22,006 bases of DNA from UBA6183 sp046314755 (lineage in GTDB: Bacteria; Bacteroidota; Bacteroidia; UKL13-3): contig JBKDBG010000061.1 of assembly GCA_046314755.1 (NCBI GenBank), positions 1 to 22,006 of the forward strand, given 5' to 3'. Shown piece by piece: positions 18,392 through 22,006 of this stretch. The position numbers and the translations under genes are program-made. Position 1 is the stretch's first letter, and the number at the start of each line of letters is the position of its first letter. The notes under the pieces were generated by a model that was not told the DNA's origin, did no database searches, and saw only the letters and a list, made by a program, of their open reading frames with translations.

Positions 18392-20461
18392 ATGATTAAA
18401 GATTATAAAGGAAGTTTATATAAAGACAGAGAAATAAGTTGGATGCTGTTTAACGAGCGTGTGTTGCAGGAGGCCGAATGTGATGAAACACCCTTGCTGG
18501 AGCGACTTAAATTCTTAGCCATTTTTTCTTCCAATAATGATGAATTTTTTAGAGTAAGGGTAGCAGGATTACTTCGTAACCAGCGCAATGGGGTGCGTTC
18601 TCCCCTGCAATTCCCTCCCGCTGTTATTATTTCTGAAATACAGCGTATGGCCATTTTGCACAATGAGCGTTTTAATAAGGTTTACGATCTGATATTGGCC
18701 AAATTAGCCAAAGAAAAAGTACATATTTTAAATGAGCAACAACTGAATGAGTCTCAAAAAAGTACGGTAATCGAGTACGCTAAACGTGAGGTAATGCCTC
18801 ATTTATTTCCGGTTTTATTGGATGATTTAAAACATCCGCCCCACTTAAAAGACCGAATTATCTATTTGGCTGTTCGAATGAATGACTCCCAAAGAGTACT
18901 TACCCCAAAACATGCCATTATTGAAATTCCGGTTGGCCCGCTCAATAGGTTTTATCAATTGCCAAAACAAGGTGATGAAAATTACATTATGTACTTGGAT
19001 GATGTGATTAGAACTTCGTTGGGAAGGATTTTCAATATATTTGATTACGATGAATTTGAGGCATATACGATTAAACTCACTCGTGATGCAGAGTTTACAA
19101 TTGATGAGGATGGGGATGAAATCAGAACCAGTATTTTAGAAAAGATTCAAAAAAGCATCAAACAACGTTCAAAGGGTAATCCTACTCGCTTTGTTTATGA
19201 TGCCGAAATGCCTAAATCAATGGTTGATTTTATTGCCGACAAACTGCAATTGCGCAACATCAATTTAATTGCCGGAGGCCGATACCATAACTTTAAAGAC
19301 TTTATGGATTTTCCAAGGGTTGGTGAGCCGCATCATTATTACCCCTCGCTTCCCCCAATTCCAATACCTGAACTTGATAAAAGCCGCACCATTTTTGATG
19401 CCGTAACCCAAAAAGATTACTTTTTGAGCCACCCCTATCAAAGTTTTGATTACCTTATTAGAATGTTAAGGGAGGCTGCGATTGACCCCAAGGTTCAGGC
19501 CATAAAAATAACTTTGTACCGTGTTGCCAAACACAGCAATGTGGTTAACGCCTTAATCAATGCTGTAAAAAATGGCAAAAAAGTAACTGTTTTAATGGAA
19601 CTGCAAGCCAGGTTTGATGAAGAACATAATATTTATTGGACAAATCAATTGCAAGAAGCCGGAGCAAGGGTTCACTTTGGAAAACCGGGACAAAAAGTAC
19701 ACACCAAAGTGTGTTTAATTTACCGACAGGAAGAAGGTAACTTGAAAACATATGCCCACCTTTCAACGGGAAATTATAATGGGGTAACTTCAAGAATTTA
19801 TTGCGATCACGGATTACTTACCAAAAACAATGCCTACACCGAAGACTTGGAAAAGTTGATGGATATGTTGTTTCAAAGTCCACGCAAAAACAAATATAAA
19901 CACTTGCTGGTGGCACCCGATAATATGTATCGATTATTTGAAAGCATGATTGATAATGAAATTAAACAAGCCAAATCGGGTAATAAGGCTTATATCATTG
20001 CCAAAATGAACAGCTTATTGGATGAAAACATCATTAGAAAACTATATGAAGCCAGCAAAGCAGGCGTTCGGATTCAATTAATTGTAAGAGGCATTTGCGC
20101 TTTGGTTCCCGGGGTTAAAGGATTGAGTGAAAACATTCAGGTTATCAGCATTATTGATCGTTTTTTGGAGCATGCCAGGGTATATGTTTTTTGTAATGGA
20201 GGTGATGAAAAGGTGTATTTGGCTAGTGCCGATTGGATGACTCGAAACCTGTTTAAACGGATTGAGTGCGGTTTCCCAATTTTTGACGAAGAGATTAAAA
20301 AAGAACTCTTAGATATAATACATATTCAGTTGACTGATAACGTAAAAGCAAGGCTAATTGACCAAGATTACGATAACAAATATGTAAAAAACAACCACCC
20401 TCAAATACGCGCCCAATATGCCATTTACGAGTACTTGAAACAAAAGTATTCGTCAGATTAA
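18392..20461 (+). CDS. ppk1: Polyphosphate kinase 1
   Basis: 689 residues from ATG at 18392; an upstream TTG at 18368 is discounted because it lies before the -7 box and adds a non-family stretch (YYFCSCC). Ppk1 reversibly makes long-chain polyphosphate from ATP. The N domain opens with the family pattern YKDREISWMLFNERVLQEA and LKFLAIFSSNNDEFFRVRVAGL. The autophosphorylated histidine is His437 in KVHTKVCLIY (E. coli His435), and the second essential histidine is His594 in LEHARVYVF (E. coli His592). Other family blocks are ITLYRVAKHSNVVNALINA, FDEEHNIYWTNQLQEAGARV and LSTGNYNGVTSRIYCDHG. Length is normal. It is divergent from the TPR gene; no exopolyphosphatase or ppk2 is adjacent. rnpB begins only about 28 bp after its stop, on its own promoter. 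Confidence 0.98.
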   Translation: MIKDYKGSLYKDREISWMLFNERVLQEAECDETPLLERLKFLAIFSSNNDEFFRVRVAGLLRNQRNGVRSPLQFPPAVIISEIQRMAILHNERFNKVYDLILAKLAKEKVHILNEQQLNESQKSTVIEYAKREVMPHLFPVLLDDLKHPPHLKDRIIYLAVRMNDSQRVLTPKHAIIEIPVGPLNRFYQLPKQGDENYIMYLDDVIRTSLGRIFNIFDYDEFEAYTIKLTRDAEFTIDEDGDEIRTSILEKIQKSIKQRSKGNPTRFVYDAEMPKSMVDFIADKLQLRNINLIAGGRYHNFKDFMDFPRVGEPHHYYPSLPPIPIPELDKSRTIFDAVTQKDYFLSHPYQSFDYLIRMLREAAIDPKVQAIKITLYRVAKHSNVVNALINAVKNGKKVTVLMELQARFDEEHNIYWTNQLQEAGARVHFGKPGQKVHTKVCLIYRQEEGNLKTYAHLSTGNYNGVTSRIYCDHGLLTKNNAYTEDLEKLMDMLFQSPRKNKYKHLLVAPDNMYRLFESMIDNEIKQAKSGNKAYIIAKMNSLLDENIIRKLYEASKAGVRIQLIVRGICALVPGVKGLSENIQVISIIDRFLEHARVYVFCNGGDEKVYLASADWMTRNLFKRIECGFPIFDEEIKKELLDIIHIQLTDNVKARLIDQDYDNKYVKNNHPQIRAQYAIYEYLKQKYSSD

Positions 20462-20475
20462 TGTAAATTTTCAGT

Positions 20476-20483
20476 TATCTTTG
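20476..20483 (+). promoter_or_regulatory. -7 box of the rnpB promoter
   Basis: TATCTTTG is an exact TAnnTTTG match, placed 6 bp before the 5' strand of the RNase P P1 helix and 15 bp after the ppk1 stop. Any -33 element would fall in the last codons of ppk1. Confidence 0.65.
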
Positions 20484-20488
20484 TAAGG

Positions 20489-20870
20489 CAAAAACGCTTG
20501 TCGCTACGTATTTTCAATACATAGAGGAAAGTCCGGGCAACACAGAGCACCGTACTACCTAACGGGTAGGTCCCGGAGGTAATAACCGGGAACAGACAGT
20601 GCCACAGAAAACAGGTAGCCTCTGCAGCAATGCAGCGGTAATAGTGAAAAGGCGGTGTAAGAGACCACCGTTCTGCCAGTGATGACAGAAGCAAGGTAAA
20701 CCTTACGGGTTGCAAGGCCAAATAGGTTACGAAGTTTCAACTTGTTGAAACACAGCACTGCTCGTGCTGATTTCGTAATGGGTAGGCTGCTAGATTTTGG
20801 TTGTGAAGCCAAAACGAGATAAATGACAAGCACTTTGGTAACAAAGTACAGAACCCGGCTTATGTTTTTG
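20489..20870 (+). ncRNA. rnpB: RNase P RNA, bacterial type A
   Basis: This is the catalytic RNA that trims tRNA 5' leaders. It shows the universal 5' block GAGGAAAGTCCGGGC at 20524-20538 and the matching 3' block ACAGAACCCGGCT at 20848-20860 (P4 and flanking helices). Also present are the conserved AGATAAATGAC segment shortly before the 3' block and internal GGTAA-type loop sequences. The ends are set by the P1 helix: CAAAAAC at 20489-20495 pairs with GTTTTTG at 20864-20870. Total length about 380 bases is normal. The exact ends may be off by a few bases. Confidence 0.95.
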
Positions 20871-20878
20871 TTTTTTTG

Positions 20879-20920
20879 AAAGAGTTGTTGTTTTTCTAAC
20901 TGCAACTCTTTTCTTTGTTT
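20879..20920 (+). terminator. Rho-independent terminator of rnpB
   Basis: A 9-bp perfect stem (AAAGAGTTG at 20879-20887, CAACTCTTT at 20903-20911), a 15-base loop, then a T-rich tract TTTCTTTGTTT. It starts 8 bases after the P1 helix. Confidence 0.75.
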
Positions 20921-20951
20921 AAATAAAACTAAACAATCTTAATCTTGTTTA
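20915..20951. promoter_or_regulatory. Three evenly spaced inverted half-sites upstream of the LysR-type gene
   Basis: TTGTTTA at 20915-20921, TAAACAA at 20930-20936 and TTGTTTA at 20945-20951, each separated by exactly 8 bases (15 bp period). The right pair extends to an 8-bp dyad, CTAAACAA and TTGTTTAG (20929-20952). The site ends 19 bp before the ATG at 20971. It is a candidate operator for the regulator encoded next to it; binding is not shown. Confidence 0.5.
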
Positions 20952-20970
20952 GAGTAAAACACACCTCTAT

Positions 20971-21258
20971 ATGATAGTAACCTTGCGCCAGTTACAATAT
21001 GTAACCGCCCTTGCAGAAACGGGAAGTTTCAGCAAAGCAGCAGAACTTTGTTGTGCAGAACAAAGCACAGTTAGCCAACAAGTAAAAACCCTTGAAGAAA
21101 AGCTTGGTGTTCAGTTGTTTGACAGAAGCACACAGCCTGTAAAATTAACAGCTGATGGTGCCGTGATTGTAACCCAGGCAAAGGAGATACTAGATAAAGT
21201 GGAAGACCTAATCAAGCCATTTAAACAAAATCCGAAACGATACGCAGATGCCGTATAA
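20971..21258 (+). CDS. LysR-type DNA-binding domain without an effector domain
   Basis: 95 residues from ATG at 20971. Residues about 3-62 are a complete LysR winged helix-turn-helix: LRQLQYVTALAETGSFSKAA, then QSTVSQQVKTLEEKLGVQLF and DRSTQPVKLTADG. Residues about 63-85 (VIVTQAKEILDKVEDLIKPF) are the linker helix that mediates dimerisation in LysR proteins. The usual 200-residue ligand-binding domain is absent. The stop is followed directly by a strong terminator, so the gene seems to end where it should. It could still be the remnant of an OxyR-like regulator, but there is no trace of the rest downstream. It may bind DNA constitutively or compete with a full-length regulator. The half-sites just upstream suggest autoregulation. 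Confidence 0.85.
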   Translation: MIVTLRQLQYVTALAETGSFSKAAELCCAEQSTVSQQVKTLEEKLGVQLFDRSTQPVKLTADGAVIVTQAKEILDKVEDLIKPFKQNPKRYADAV

Positions 21259-21260
21259 AC

Positions 21261-21287
21261 AAAAAAGCGCCTTTGGGCGCTTTTTTT
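21261..21287. terminator. Bidirectional terminator between the LysR-type and XRE-type genes
   Basis: AAAAAAGCGCC (21261-21271), loop TTTG, GGCGCTTTTTT (21276-21286), T-run to 21287. The hairpin has T-runs on both strands and serves both convergent genes. It overlaps the stop codon of the minus-strand gene (21286-21288). Confidence 0.9.
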
Positions 21288-21747
21288 ATGTAGTGGTTGT
21301 TTGTGCTCTAATTTCCTTTTTTATTTCTTCCAATTGATTTGCCAATTGTTCCAAATCTTTCCCCGCGTGGTTAATATGCACGTTCATTTCTTGCACATGC
21401 ATGATTTCATCCAATAGAATTTTGTGGTAATTTATTACCAAACTGTGCATTTCCTTTGCGTTATTAATCAATTGATTAAGTGAGGTGATTTTAGCTAACA
21501 CTTCATTAAAATCAACCGATGGCCTTTTTACTTTTTGCATGTGGCCTTCACCTAAAAGCAACCAATACGGATCAACCTCTATAAATTCATGTAATACTTT
21601 CTGAATCAACTCAATTCCCGGTTTATTTCGACCGGTTGTGATATGTGTAATCATGGGTAACGATACTCCCAATACACTTGCAAAGGATGATTTTGAGTGG
21701 TTGTATCGAATCATTATCTCTACTATTCTTTTATTTAGTTCATCCAT
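21286..21747 (-). CDS. XRE-type helix-turn-helix regulator with C-terminal coiled coil
   Basis: 153 residues from ATG at 21747. Residues about 4-68 form a helix-turn-helix domain of the Cro/CI (XRE) type: RIVEIMIRYNHSKSSFASVL, GVSLPMITHITTGRNKPG and the typical end DPYWLLLGEG. Residues about 80-150 are a heptad-like helical region (VLAKITSLNQLINNAKEM onward, ending DLEQLANQLEEIKKEI), likely for oligomerisation. There is no peptidase or ligand domain, so it is not a LexA/CI-type self-cleaving repressor. Genes like it are common in Bacteroidota chromosomes and phages. The upstream 234 bp holds many TTTACA/TGTAAA half-sites, one overlapping a -7 box for this gene, which suggests negative autoregulation and control of a divergent gene. 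Confidence 0.88.
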   Translation of the reverse strand: MDELNKRIVEIMIRYNHSKSSFASVLGVSLPMITHITTGRNKPGIELIQKVLHEFIEVDPYWLLLGEGHMQKVKRPSVDFNEVLAKITSLNQLINNAKEMHSLVINYHKILLDEIMHVQEMNVHINHAGKDLEQLANQLEEIKKEIRAQTTTT

Positions 21748-21783
21748 ATATATAATTGATTATTAAATGTTTATTCTACGCTA

Positions 21784-21980
21784 TTTACAATAGTTAACTT
21801 AGTGGTTTACAAAAGTAAATACCTGTAAACATTTGTAAATAACACACTTTACACATGTTAAATCATGGAATAAAGTAATTATTTAATTTATATATTATTT
21901 TAAATTGATTATCAATATTTTATAAAATATAAAATTTGACATTTTTACAACTGTAAAATGGTTCATTTTTAAGATTTACA
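21784..21980. promoter_or_regulatory. Cluster of TTTACA/TGTAAA half-sites in the divergent region, candidate operators
   Basis: Half-sites TTTACA at 21784, 21806, 21848, 21944 and 21975, and TGTAAA at 21824, 21834 and 21952. The best is a perfect palindrome TTTTACA-AC-TGTAAAA at 21943-21958; TTTACACATGTTAAA at 21848-21862 is a near-palindrome with similar geometry. The rest of the region (21863-21942) is plain AT-rich sequence. Confidence 0.55.
21810..21817 (-). promoter_or_regulatory. Candidate -7 box for the XRE-type gene
   Basis: The minus strand reads TACTTTTG, an exact TAnnTTTG match. It lies inside the symmetric TTTAC-AAAA-GTAAA (21806-21819), so a repressor bound there would block the promoter. 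It would give a leader of about 60 bases. Confidence 0.45.
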
Positions 21981-21981
21981 G

Positions 21982-22006
21982 ATGGAAACTAATTCATTAA
22001 GCATAA
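21982..22006 (+). CDS. Possible start of a rightward gene, cut by the window edge
   Basis: ATG at 21982 opens a frame of eight codons (METNSLSI) that runs off the window. Its position just after the half-site cluster and divergent from the XRE-type gene makes a gene start plausible. Too little is visible to say what it encodes. Confidence 0.35.

Noticed and set aside
20458..20905. Minus-strand reading frames of 87 and 116 codons opposite rnpB
   Set aside because: They overlap the well-supported RNase P RNA on the opposite strand and encode no recognisable protein.
1..22006. CRISPR arrays, insertion sequences or tRNA genes
   Set aside because: No regularly spaced repeats, transposase motifs, terminal inverted repeats or tRNA-like cloverleaf sequences were seen on reading both strands; a dedicated search was not possible.

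Overview
The window is AT-rich chromosomal DNA from a member of the Bacteroidota. Three signs support this. Two secreted proteins end in type IX secretion (T9SS, Por) C-terminal sorting domains. Several genes and the RNase P RNA are preceded by the Bacteroidota sigma-A -7 element TAnnTTTG. Starts generally lack Shine-Dalgarno sequences. I cannot name a genus. Most of the window reads as ordinary core genome; the right end (about 20.9-22.0 kb) is the more unusual part.

Layout. From 1 to about 5.0 kb everything is on the minus strand: a PIF1/RecD-like helicase cut by the window edge, preceded (in transcription order) by a three-gene unit made of a multi-pass membrane protein, a THEP1-like NTPase fused to a MobA-like nucleotidyltransferase, and FdhD. 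The last two point to molybdenum cofactor maturation and insertion of sulfur for a formate dehydrogenase-type enzyme encoded elsewhere. A divergent promoter region separates this unit from a plus-strand hybrid histidine kinase with a 7TMR-DISM sensor, followed by a RhlE-type DEAD-box RNA helicase and an unrecognised lipoprotein. An HrpB-type DExH helicase lies on the minus strand at 10.2-12.7 kb.

From 12.8 to 16.5 kb there are two plus-strand T9SS cargo proteins: a subtilisin-family protease and a protein built from two tandem copies of one domain. They end at a clear hairpin terminator. A minus-strand secreted TPR protein and a divergent polyphosphate kinase (ppk1) follow. Immediately after ppk1 comes the RNase P RNA gene (rnpB) with its own -7 box and terminator.

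The right end holds two small regulators. The first is a 95-residue protein that is only the DNA-binding domain and linker helix of a LysR regulator. Upstream of it are three alternating TTGTTTA/TAAACAA half-sites exactly 15 bp apart. The second is a convergent XRE-type helix-turn-helix protein. It sits beside a 234-bp divergent intergenic region loaded with TTTACA/TGTAAA half-sites, including a perfect 7-2-7 palindrome, and a gene probably starts rightward at 21982. This resembles a repressor/operator switch and could be the edge of an accessory element. No tRNA, insertion sequence or CRISPR array was seen.
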